From Deltaproteobacteria bacterium (lineage in GTDB: Bacteria > Bdellovibrionota_B > Oligoflexia > Oligoflexales > CAIYRB01), in contig VGTI01000027.1 in the NCBI GenBank assembly GCA_016874735.1, forward strand, positions 1-50,329: a stretch of DNA of 50,329 nt. The letters are read 5' to 3'. A program made the position numbers and the translations under genes. This document shows positions 14,723 through 22,233 of this stretch, piece by piece; position 1 is the stretch's first letter; every line of letters begins with the position of its first letter. The notes under the pieces were generated by a model that was given only the letters and a program-made list of their open reading frames with translations, ran no database searches and was not told the origin of the DNA.

Positions 14723-16777
14723 CTAGAAACCACTGGGACGAGCTAATTCACAGGCTATGGTAACTCCACCCTCGGCACGAGGACGGAACTTAATCTTGGC
14801 ACCGATCTGCAGATCGCGCAGATTAGCTTTTGCAACGTCAGACGGAAAGAACATGACACTACCTAGTTCAAAAGCTGGATCTTCGACCGCCAACCAACCC
14901 ACACGATCTGGATTGTAGTGTGTCACGCGGCCGATAAATTCAAAGTCACCGTGCGATCCACCACCGATCACCATGGTGCCAGTGGTCTTAATAGCCGCAA
15001 GCGCTTTTTCAAAGGCCTGACGTTTAGGATCGTCCTCACGGACAAAGACGTAAAGCATATGCTTGGCGCGCGTGCAGGCTACGTAGATCAAGCTGGCCAT
15101 AATCGGATGATCGACAGGTAGGTTATACTCGCTCACATTGAGCAGAATGCCGACCGACGTTTCCAGTCCCTTGAATCCAGCAATGGTGCTTATCGCTAGC
15201 GATTCTTTCGGCGCTTTAGCTTCGCGCCAGCTCTTCTTCTGCGTATGAGTCAGCTTGTAGAGTGGAATTTTGACGATTTCGTCAGTCTGGTAAAGCACTG
15301 ACTCTTTAGCCGCTGGGTTACGCGCCGATAGTATCGTGAGGTCAGAATTTTTGAGACCCTCCTCGCGCGTCAGATTCCGCACCAACTTGCCGAGTAACCG
15401 CCTTGCATCCTCGGCATCTTTATAAACTACAAGCTCGGGCACGTAGCCCAGGCGACCTGAGTGGCTATGCATCATGCCACTGGTGCGGCGGAAGCTACGC
15501 GAGAAGGCCGCGATTTCACGTGTCGTTCGGTAATTATGCACCAAGGGGAAATAGGGGGGCTTTATCGGTAAGGTATCAGCGGCGACAAAAGCTTCGTCGC
15601 CGCTACCCGAGCCAAAGACGCCTTGGCTACTATCGAAGAACAAGTAGAAGCGCGCCTCGTCCCCTGGTGTCAGCAGCATTTCTAGCGCTTCCCACCAGAA
15701 TGGCTGCACATCTTGCGCCTCGTCGCAGATCACCACATCGTAGCGCTCTGTTGATGCCGCTACGGCTTTCTTGAGTTTATCTGGTGCCTCGTACTGCACC
15801 CAGTCTTCACGCGCTCCAGTGAACTCGCTTGGTGGAATCAAGAGATTGAGTCCATAATTGGCAGCGACGTCCTGATAGGTCATAGCTGCGATACCGTCGC
15901 CAAGCTCTCTTTGCAGCAATAGATTTAATAAACCATTGGATCCAAGCACAGCGACCTTTTTACCCTGATCACGAAAATGCTTAGCCAGCATCATGGCTAG
16001 CATGGTCTTACCGGTACCAGCCTCGCCCTCGATACCCAGCCTGTTTACACTCGCAATGGGCATAATCAAGGTATTGTGTATAGTCTCGACGTCGCGCACC
16101 CTATTTTCATGACCGTCGATATAGTCCTTCAGATAAAGGCGTGTCGTAAAAGCTGCGCCAATCAGTAAGCGGTCGAGGTCCTCACTCACATCGGCGAATC
16201 GTCGATACTGCTCGGGCTGTGATTTACAAGCAATCTCGGCCAGACTGCGACCCAGGTCCCTAATGCGATCACGACCGATAATGATTTCAGGGACAATGCT
16301 CGACGATGCGGGAAAGTCCGCCTCACTTGCTGTAGGGAAAGATACGGCATGGCTTACAGGAACTTTGACATTGTGCTGCCTTAGGAACCGGAGAAAACGT
16401 CCCTTCCAGACTAACGATTGTTGGAAAGGATCCTTGATCGCAAAGCTCTCGCCGTGCCTATTAACCGAGTAAAATTTACCTGTCTCACCATCATGACGGA
16501 TGCGTCCGCCTTTCACTTCCACCACGACCACACCGTAGTTTGGGTGGTAGCAAACAAAATCAATCTCGTTATCTCTCAGGCCCTCGTCGCCCTCCATAGT
16601 CGACAGCGTGCACGAATAATAAACCTGCCAATCGCTCCCTAGGGTCGCACGGCACTGCTCGTAAAACTGCTCCTCAGCTGGACTGGCAAATACGACTCTA
16701 GTTTGTTCGCTGTCGGGATGAAGCTTGACGCGATTGGACGATGGTGATTTTTGGGTAGGCTTGGTTGCATCGCTCAT
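14723..16777 (-). CDS. NERD nuclease-like / SF1 helicase protein with C-terminal cold-shock-like domain
   Basis: A 684-residue cytosolic protein with three parts. Residues about 25-130 are a NERD domain (PD-(D/E)xK-like), with NEIDFVCYHP and VVVVEVKGG giving the acidic and ExK residues. Residues about 235-600 are a UvrD/DUF2075-like superfamily 1 motor: Walker A GEAGTGKTML near 249, Walker B VICDEAQD near 347, VHNYRTT, and the end motif YVACTRAKHMLYVFV near 569. Residues about 612-684 resemble a cold-shock OB fold (GRVTHYNPDRVGWL, VMFFPSDV, LQIGAKIKFRPR). Nucleic-acid cleavage or remodelling is likely; DNA repair or defence would be inference. Its ATG overlaps the ftsK stop (ATGA), so the two are translationally coupled. 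Confidence 0.85.
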   Translation of the reverse strand: MSDATKPTQKSPSSNRVKLHPDSEQTRVVFASPAEEQFYEQCRATLGSDWQVYYSCTLSTMEGDEGLRDNEIDFVCYHPNYGVVVVEVKGGRIRHDGETGKFYSVNRHGESFAIKDPFQQSLVWKGRFLRFLRQHNVKVPVSHAVSFPTASEADFPASSSIVPEIIIGRDRIRDLGRSLAEIACKSQPEQYRRFADVSEDLDRLLIGAAFTTRLYLKDYIDGHENRVRDVETIHNTLIMPIASVNRLGIEGEAGTGKTMLAMMLAKHFRDQGKKVAVLGSNGLLNLLLQRELGDGIAAMTYQDVAANYGLNLLIPPSEFTGAREDWVQYEAPDKLKKAVAASTERYDVVICDEAQDVQPFWWEALEMLLTPGDEARFYLFFDSSQGVFGSGSGDEAFVAADTLPIKPPYFPLVHNYRTTREIAAFSRSFRRTSGMMHSHSGRLGYVPELVVYKDAEDARRLLGKLVRNLTREEGLKNSDLTILSARNPAAKESVLYQTDEIVKIPLYKLTHTQKKSWREAKAPKESLAISTIAGFKGLETSVGILLNVSEYNLPVDHPIMASLIYVACTRAKHMLYVFVREDDPKRQAFEKALAAIKTTGTMVIGGGSHGDFEFIGRVTHYNPDRVGWLAVEDPAFELGSVMFFPSDVAKANLRDLQIGAKIKFRPRAEGGVTIACELARPSGF

Positions 16778-18729
16778 CGCTTCTTCGTCCTCGCTGCTGT
16801 TACCATGGATTGAACTTCAGACTCAGGCAAGAAGGCACCATGCAGACGCTTGGCTTTGCCAGCTGCGAGATAAATCATATCACCTTTACCAAGTAGAGTC
16901 TCAGCTCCGTTTTGGTCAAGTATGGTCCGCGAGTCAATACCGCTCATGACGCGGAAGGCAACACGCGTTGGAAAGTTGGCTTTGATCAGTCCAGTCACCA
17001 CATCAGCCGACGGCCTTTGCGTTGCAATCACCATATGGATGCCTGAGGCGCGCGCCTTTTGTGCGAGTCGCGTGATGGGCGTTTCGATCTCTTTACCAAG
17101 TAGCATCATCATGTCGGCCATCTCGTCGATGATCAGCACGATATATGGCATAATAGCCCATTTACCCTCGAAGGTAAGAAACTCACTCTTCTTGCGGTTA
17201 CGAATAATGTCATTGAACGAGTCGATATTACGCGCGCCAACCGCTTGCATTTGGCGGTAGCGATCATCCATCTCTTGTACAAGACGACTCAGGGCAGCTT
17301 TGGCTTCGCCAGCGGGATCGGTAATGACCTTGCAGGCCATGTGTGGCAGGTCATTATAGGCCGCCATCTCCACCATTTTGGGATCGATCATAATCAGGCG
17401 CAGGGTTGAGGCTGAATGGCGTGCAATCAGGCTACCTATGAGCGTGTTCATGAATACGGATTTACCAGCACCCGTCGAACCAGCCACAAGTAAGTGAGGC
17501 ATTTCCGCTAGGTCTTCCACTACAGGTTCACCGAAAATATCGACACCCATGGCAATCGGTAGACGGCGTTTAGTGGACTTAAAGTCTGCGCTGGCCAGTA
17601 AATCAGAAAATCCGATCACGGCCCTCTCGGCATTGGGCACTTCAAAACCGACGGTGTCTTTGCCCGGTATTGGTGCGAGGACGCGCAGGCTCTGTGCTTT
17701 TAGCATCCGCGCCAGGTCTTCACCTAGGGCCGAAATCTTACTGAGTTTAGTGCCAGGTGCTGGTTTAAATTCGAAAGTAGTCACGACAGGGCCCTGGGTG
17801 ACACCGGTGATCTCACCGAAAATTTTAAATTGAGCCAGTTGCTCGACGAGATGTGCCGACAGTTGACGGAAGGTACTACTGCGATCAGGCGCCTTCTTGG
17901 TGCCAGAGAAAAGGCTAGCGTCTGGCTTACCGTGTGCTGGTCCGTCGTAGTGGAGTTCGAGGTCAAAGTACCCACCTTCCGGCTGGGCTGCGGGTGCAGC
18001 TGCCGCGGCGGCCTTGGCCTTACCGGGTGCCGATGACTGAGCCGCACCTGAGTTTGATGTTACGGGCATAGCTGCTTTTGCAGCGCTGGGCATTTTACCA
18101 CCGAGATTGTGACGTATCTTTTTAAACTGGCGGTAGAAAAAGCGTTTTACATAATACACGAGCTCGCCCATCAGCGGCGCTGTCTGCGACATCTTCAGAT
18201 TGCCCGAGAGCACTAAACCGACAAAGCCGACCACTGCAAGAGCGGTCAGCGTGCCGCCAAAGCCAAGTTGCGGCATAAACATGCGATGGAAATTGCGTCC
18301 GATAAGTCCGCCAAAACCAAAACTCGGTACAGAAAAATTCGTACGCGGTAGCAGAATCTCGGCAAAACCTGCCGCATCGGCAGCGAGGATCAAAAGGCCG
18401 ACCACGCGCCGTGCATGGGGCCAGAGGACAAATCCAGTGACGGTGAGTGATCCCCATACCGCCAAGGCTACGGGCCAGATCATACCGATGACACCAAAGC
18501 GCCCAAGGATATGCGCGGCAGCTGCTGCACCGAGAGGACCGGCTAGGTTGGTGACACCCCTTGGATTGACACCCAAGGTCGTATAGTCATAGGGGTTGAA
18601 GCTATAACAAGCGAGCGCCAGGAAGCAGCCGATACCGAGCAGCACGAAGCCCCAAGCCTCTAACCAAGCAGACTTAACAGGGACAGCAGCATGCAGCTTA
18701 CGTTCAAATACAGTGGGGATACTGATCAC
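16774..18729 (-). CDS. ftsK: FtsK/SpoIIIE DNA translocase lacking the gamma domain
   Basis: Membrane-anchored DNA pump that clears chromosome DNA from the division septum. The 651 residues show an N-terminal membrane part (hydrophobic segments near 25-45, 65-105, 110-130 and 155-180), a short Ala-rich linker near 220-245, then the alpha/beta motor with Walker A GSTGAGKSVFMN near 413, IDPKMVEMAAYNDLPHM, Walker B LIIDEMADMMM near 531, and ATQRPSADVVTGLIKANFP. It stops at TAARTKKR just after the motor, where FtsK usually continues into the winged-helix gamma domain that reads KOPS sites and activates XerD. GTG at 18729 has GGAGAG 8 bases upstream. The stop overlaps the NERD-helicase start. Confidence 0.9.
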   Translation of the reverse strand: MISIPTVFERKLHAAVPVKSAWLEAWGFVLLGIGCFLALACYSFNPYDYTTLGVNPRGVTNLAGPLGAAAAAHILGRFGVIGMIWPVALAVWGSLTVTGFVLWPHARRVVGLLILAADAAGFAEILLPRTNFSVPSFGFGGLIGRNFHRMFMPQLGFGGTLTALAVVGFVGLVLSGNLKMSQTAPLMGELVYYVKRFFYRQFKKIRHNLGGKMPSAAKAAMPVTSNSGAAQSSAPGKAKAAAAAAPAAQPEGGYFDLELHYDGPAHGKPDASLFSGTKKAPDRSSTFRQLSAHLVEQLAQFKIFGEITGVTQGPVVTTFEFKPAPGTKLSKISALGEDLARMLKAQSLRVLAPIPGKDTVGFEVPNAERAVIGFSDLLASADFKSTKRRLPIAMGVDIFGEPVVEDLAEMPHLLVAGSTGAGKSVFMNTLIGSLIARHSASTLRLIMIDPKMVEMAAYNDLPHMACKVITDPAGEAKAALSRLVQEMDDRYRQMQAVGARNIDSFNDIIRNRKKSEFLTFEGKWAIMPYIVLIIDEMADMMMLLGKEIETPITRLAQKARASGIHMVIATQRPSADVVTGLIKANFPTRVAFRVMSGIDSRTILDQNGAETLLGKGDMIYLAAGKAKRLHGAFLPESEVQSMVTAARTKKR

Positions 18730-18930
18730 AGGCGTCTCTCCGTTTGTTTACAAGCGCGGCTTCCCGCACCTGCCACTATTCAAGGGCCGGTCCAGGCCCC
18801 GGGGTACACGGCAAGCACCTAAAACCTATCGACTTTTGAACAAGATCGCGATGTCCTGGAGCGTCCAGAAAATTGACACTGACACCGCCACCTGACAGGG
18901 CGGCGCCCGTAGCAGTACAAAAACAGAGAC

Positions 18931-18957
18931 AAAAAAAGCCCTGCTCGCGCCGGGCTT
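18931..18957 (-). terminator. intrinsic terminator after typA
   Basis: Read on the minus strand: AAGCCC, a loop of about 10 bases rich in G and C, GGGCTT, then a run of seven T. It begins 26 bases past the typA stop, the expected place, and separates typA from ftsK. Confidence 0.85.
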
Positions 18958-18982
18958 CAACAACGATCAACTTAGTATCAGG

Positions 18983-20848
18983 TCACTCAGTTTTGCGTAG
19001 GCCACGCATGTTGCCTGCGAGGATCTTTTTGCGTAGACGCACGGACTTAGGCGTTACTTCAATCCACTCATCGTCGTCGATCCACTCGATACAACGCTCT
19101 AGGCTCATCTTTTTGATGCCGTAAAGGTTTGTCAAACCATCGGAGCTCGTGGTCCTGATGTTAGTCAGCTTTTTCGGTTTAATCGGATTGACGTTAAGGT
19201 CGTTGTCCTTAGCGCATTCACCGATGATCATACCTTCATAAACTTCCACACCCTCACCGATAAAGAGAACACCACGCTCCTGCACCGACGACAATGCATA
19301 CTCGGTGGTTTTACCAGTACGATCGGCAATCAAACTACCGCACAGACGGTGCGCAATCAGCCCTACGTGTGGTCGGTAGCCCAGAGGTTCGGAGCTAATC
19401 AAGCCGCCGCCACGGGTAGCCGTTTTGTACATGGAGTTGGTACCTAAAATGCCACGTGTCGGGATTTCAAAGGTGAGCCTGACGCGTTGCTCTTCGTTAC
19501 CAGTCACAGTTGCCGCCTCGTAGGCGAGGAGCACGCCTTTGCGCTGCTGATACATTTTGGTCACATCACCTGAGTAGGCCTCAGGTAGATCCAGAGTCAA
19601 CTTCTCGAAAGGCTCGAGCTTGACGCCGTTTTCCGTACGCATCAACACGTTGGGACGGCCGACCATGAATTCGAAGCCCTCGCGGCGCATCTTCTCGATC
19701 AGGACGCCAAATTGCAACTCACCACGTCCAAGTACGTAGAACTGGTCTGGCACCTCTGTATCTTCAAGACGGAGTGCCACGTTGTTGCGCGTCTCGTTCA
19801 GCAGACGCTGACGCAACTCACGCGATTGGATAGCCTTGCCTTCTTTGCCCGAGTTAGGCGTGGTGTTGATGGAGAAGATCATGCGCATGGTTGGTTCTTC
19901 AACCTTAATGCGCTTAAGCGCCTTACCGTTGAGACCGCTTAGCGTGTCACCAATCTCCAAGTACTCGGATCCAGCGATGAGACCAATGTCACCCGCCTCG
20001 AGTTTATCAATCTCGATCTGCTTCATCCCGTCGTAGGACAGGAGCCGCGTGACCTGAAACTTCTTGATAACAGGCTCGCCCTTCTCGTTAACGCCGTGAC
20101 GCAGCAGCTCCTGTGCTTTACGTACGGTGCCCATAGCCACACGCCCGAGTGCCAGAGTGCCAAGATACTCGGAGTAGGCAATGTTGGAGACGAGGAGCTG
20201 CACCTCTGCCGTTGGATCGGTTGCAGGCGCCGGAATTTTGATAATTTCGTCGTAGAGCGCCTTCAGGCTGCGATCGCCGCCACCCTCGAGGTACTGCGGG
20301 ATGGCATTCTGATCACCGGTACACCAACCCTGACGCGCGCAAGCATAAATAATTGGGAATTCGCACTGCTCTTCCGAGGCACCGAGCTCCACAAATAGGT
20401 CGAAAGCCTTATCCACACACTCAGCAACAAGCGTGCTACCAACAGCCTCAGGACGGTCTACCTTATTGATGCAAAGGATAACCTTGAGGTTCTTCTCGAT
20501 CGCCTTTTGCAATACAAAGCGCGTCTGCGGCAGCGGTCCCTCGACGGCGTCGACGAGCAAAATAGCACCGTCGACCATGTCCATGATCCGCTCAACCTCA
20601 CCACCGAAGTCGGCGTGACCCGGGGTATCGACTACGTTTACTTTCACATCACCGAGCCAAAAACAGGCATTTTTAGCCGAGATGGTGATCCCCCGCTCCC
20701 GCTCTTGCGAGTCCGAGTCCATCATGCGATCGGCAGTATTTTCGTGCGCTTGGAACGTGCCCGCCTGTTTCAGCAGGTGGTCTACCAATGTCGTCTTGCC
20801 GTGGTCAACGTGGGCAATGATACAGATATTGCGTAAATGCTCGGACAT
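18983..20848 (-). CDS. typA: ribosome-associated GTPase TypA/BipA
   Basis: Translational GTPase acting in 50S subunit assembly, stress and cold response. Its 621 residues are about usual for TypA. The G motifs are clear: [16 protein letters not shown] (G1), RGITISAKN (G2), [14 protein letters not shown] (G3) and NKVDRPEA (G4). The C-terminal TypA-specific region includes [28 protein letters not shown] and the final [15 protein letters not shown] at 20848 has GAGGAAC 4 bases upstream. The prolyl-hydroxylase-like gene ends 11 bases before this start, so the two form one operon; a strong terminator follows typA. Confidence 0.97.
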   Translation of the reverse strand: MSEHLRNICIIAHVDHGKTTLVDHLLKQAGTFQAHENTADRMMDSDSQERERGITISAKNACFWLGDVKVNVVDTPGHADFGGEVERIMDMVDGAILLVDAVEGPLPQTRFVLQKAIEKNLKVILCINKVDRPEAVGSTLVAECVDKAFDLFVELGASEEQCEFPIIYACARQGWCTGDQNAIPQYLEGGGDRSLKALYDEIIKIPAPATDPTAEVQLLVSNIAYSEYLGTLALGRVAMGTVRKAQELLRHGVNEKGEPVIKKFQVTRLLSYDGMKQIEIDKLEAGDIGLIAGSEYLEIGDTLSGLNGKALKRIKVEEPTMRMIFSINTTPNSGKEGKAIQSRELRQRLLNETRNNVALRLEDTEVPDQFYVLGRGELQFGVLIEKMRREGFEFMVGRPNVLMRTENGVKLEPFEKLTLDLPEAYSGDVTKMYQQRKGVLLAYEAATVTGNEEQRVRLTFEIPTRGILGTNSMYKTATRGGGLISSEPLGYRPHVGLIAHRLCGSLIADRTGKTTEYALSSVQERGVLFIGEGVEVYEGMIIGECAKDNDLNVNPIKPKKLTNIRTTSSDGLTNLYGIKKMSLERCIEWIDDDEWIEVTPKSVRLRKKILAGNMRGLRKTE

Positions 20849-20859
20849 GAGTTCCTCTA

Positions 20860-21477
20860 TTAACTTGAATGGACGACAAAGTTGGGATCAGTGATCCAGG
20901 TCTGAACTATATAACGTGGACTAGACGCCGCCAGAACTTCATGGGGGTGAGTATAGCCGACGGGAAACACCACTGCGCGCCCCTGCCTCGGGCTGACTTT
21001 CAGATCCTGCTCCGGAAAATAAGTCTCACCACCAACTGGGACATCATTTAGGTACATCACTACCGTAGCAATTCTAAGCGCATTATGAGGTTCGACTGCA
21101 GTTTGTCCGTCGATGTGGAGGATGCAGGTATCACCCACATCATAACGACAGGCCACGTAGCCGTCGTCACTCCACTCATGATAGGTCCCGTGTGCTAGGT
21201 GCTCCGGCCTCTCAAAGTAGCGCGCCATCAGTGAGTTCACGACCCGACATACATCGCGCGATATGGGAAGCCAATCCGCCTCCTGCGAAATGTTCAGGTA
21301 CGATCTCGTGCTGTAGTCTGGCTGTGGGTCTGGTGACACGCGCTTATCCTGGTCAAAGCGCTGTATGATACGCTCACAAAGGTCAGCCGGTACAGCTTGA
21401 TCGTAAATCTTAACATGCTGAGGCACGGCTGGCTCCGCAATCTCTTCATTAGGGTCTGGCGGCCTCGCTCTTAGCAC
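20860..21477 (-). CDS. prolyl 4-hydroxylase-like Fe(II)/2-oxoglutarate dioxygenase
   Basis: A 205-residue cytosolic dioxygenase of the P4H superfamily. It has the iron ligands His and Asp in CILHIDGQ near residue 120 and the distal His in YTHPHEVLA near 172, with SPRYIVQTWI near 188 supplying the basic residue that holds 2-oxoglutarate. VMYLNDVPVGGETYFPEQDLKVSPRQG is split over the typical P4H core strands. The likely substrate is a protein. Lying 11 bases before typA it may modify the translation machinery, as known ribosomal oxygenases do; that is inference from position only. The GTG at 21477 has only a distant GGGGAGG about 14 bases upstream, so the exact start is unsure. Confidence 0.82.
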   Translation of the reverse strand: MLRARPPDPNEEIAEPAVPQHVKIYDQAVPADLCERIIQRFDQDKRVSPDPQPDYSTRSYLNISQEADWLPISRDVCRVVNSLMARYFERPEHLAHGTYHEWSDDGYVACRYDVGDTCILHIDGQTAVEPHNALRIATVVMYLNDVPVGGETYFPEQDLKVSPRQGRAVVFPVGYTHPHEVLAASSPRYIVQTWITDPNFVVHSS

Positions 21478-21603
21478 ACTCGGGTTTGCCTCCCCAAGCC
21501 TTAAGTGCCGGCGCCTGCGGGGCGCGTTCGTCAGAAAACGCTAACCCCCAGGGAAGACTGAGTCTTTGGGCGGGATCAAGCAGATGCCGCTGGGACGGCA
21601 TGA

Positions 21604-21629
21604 ATAAAAAACCCGCCTTGGCGGCGGGT
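21604..21629 (-). terminator. intrinsic terminator after the pilin gene
   Basis: Read on the minus strand: ACCCGCC, a short loop, GGCGGGT, followed by TTTTTATT. It starts 29 bases past the pilin stop and separates that gene from the oxygenase-typA operon. Confidence 0.85.
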
Positions 21630-21657
21630 AGTTTGGTCAATGCGCTAGGATGAGGGA

Positions 21658-22116
21658 TCATCCAGGTCTGTCGATGCCCTTTTTACCGCTGACACAGTCA
21701 TCTTTCACTTTCAGCTCTTTCTTATCGTTAATCTCCCAGAGGTCCTTGAATTGGCAGTCTGCGGCGATAATGGAGTTCTTTGTGGCCGTAGCGGTGGCAA
21801 TGAAATTAGCATCGGCGTTTTGCGTATCCGCGTCGTAGTTGTACCGTGGGTGTCCAGGTAGTTTCTTATCACTTCCCCAGAATCCAATTTCCTGCAAATT
21901 CTTGTTGTACTTATCTTGGTCGCCATAGTAGCTAAGCTCGAGCGTATAAATATGCGATAAGTTCGACTTAGCCTCCGACTGCTTAGCCTTAGCCTGGAAA
22001 CTCTGGAACTTCGGTACCGCCAAAGCCGCAAGCACGCCTATGATCGCGACGACGATCATTAATTCAACCAAGCTGAAGCCTTGCTCTGCTTTTCTTGATT
22101 TTGCTCCGGTAAACAT
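21658..22116 (-). CDS. pilA: type IV pilin (PilA-like) prepilin
   Basis: A 152-residue prepilin. The leader is MFTGAKSRKAEQG, cut by prepilin peptidase before FSLVELMIVVAIIGVLAAL; Glu at +5 of the mature protein is present, and the long hydrophobic N-terminal helix that packs in the fibre follows. The rest is a globular head with two cysteines, ADCQFKDLW and DDCVSGKKG near the end, that would form the D-loop disulfide of major pilins. It could be a T2SS pseudopilin, but the D-loop favours a pilus subunit. ATG at 22116 has AGGAGGGG 7-8 bases upstream. The gene is monocistronic, with its own terminator and a sigma-28-like promoter upstream. No pilus assembly genes are in the window. Confidence 0.88.
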   Translation of the reverse strand: MFTGAKSRKAEQGFSLVELMIVVAIIGVLAALAVPKFQSFQAKAKQSEAKSNLSHIYTLELSYYGDQDKYNKNLQEIGFWGSDKKLPGHPRYNYDADTQNADANFIATATATKNSIIAADCQFKDLWEINDKKELKVKDDCVSGKKGIDRPG

Positions 22117-22165
22117 ATCTGCCCCCTCCTATCGCGCTTAGACGCTAAGGTGCGTCACATAATTG

Positions 22166-22193
22166 GCGTCGGCAAATTAGGTGGGAAACTTTA
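22166..22193 (-). promoter_or_regulatory. possible sigma-28 (FliA-type) promoter of the pilin gene
   Basis: On the minus strand TAAAGTTT (22193-22186) is followed after 12 bases by GCCGACGC (22173-22166). The flagellar sigma consensus is TAAAGTTT, 11 bases, GCCGATAA. The -35 is a full match, the -10 matches in its GCCGA core, and the spacer is one base long. The start site would fall about 40 bases before the pilin ATG. No good sigma-70 or sigma-54 alternative was seen. Confidence 0.45.
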
Positions 22194-22233
22194 GCCCGGC
22201 TTGAGGCTTGTTATTTTTATATAATAATTTTAA

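Noticed and set aside
15403-15774. Open frame antisense to the NERD-helicase gene
   Set aside because: It is rich in Arg, Ser and Pro, has no motif, and mirrors codon bias of the real gene.
16774-16800. Frameshift removing the FtsK gamma domain
   Set aside because: The next frame begins at once with the start of the NERD-helicase protein in an ATGA overlap, and no gamma-like sequence (winged helix) is found in any frame downstream.
21449-21661. Open frame of 70 residues between the pilin and oxygenase genes
   Set aside because: It runs through the pilin terminator hairpin, has no family match, and overlaps the oxygenase start in another frame.
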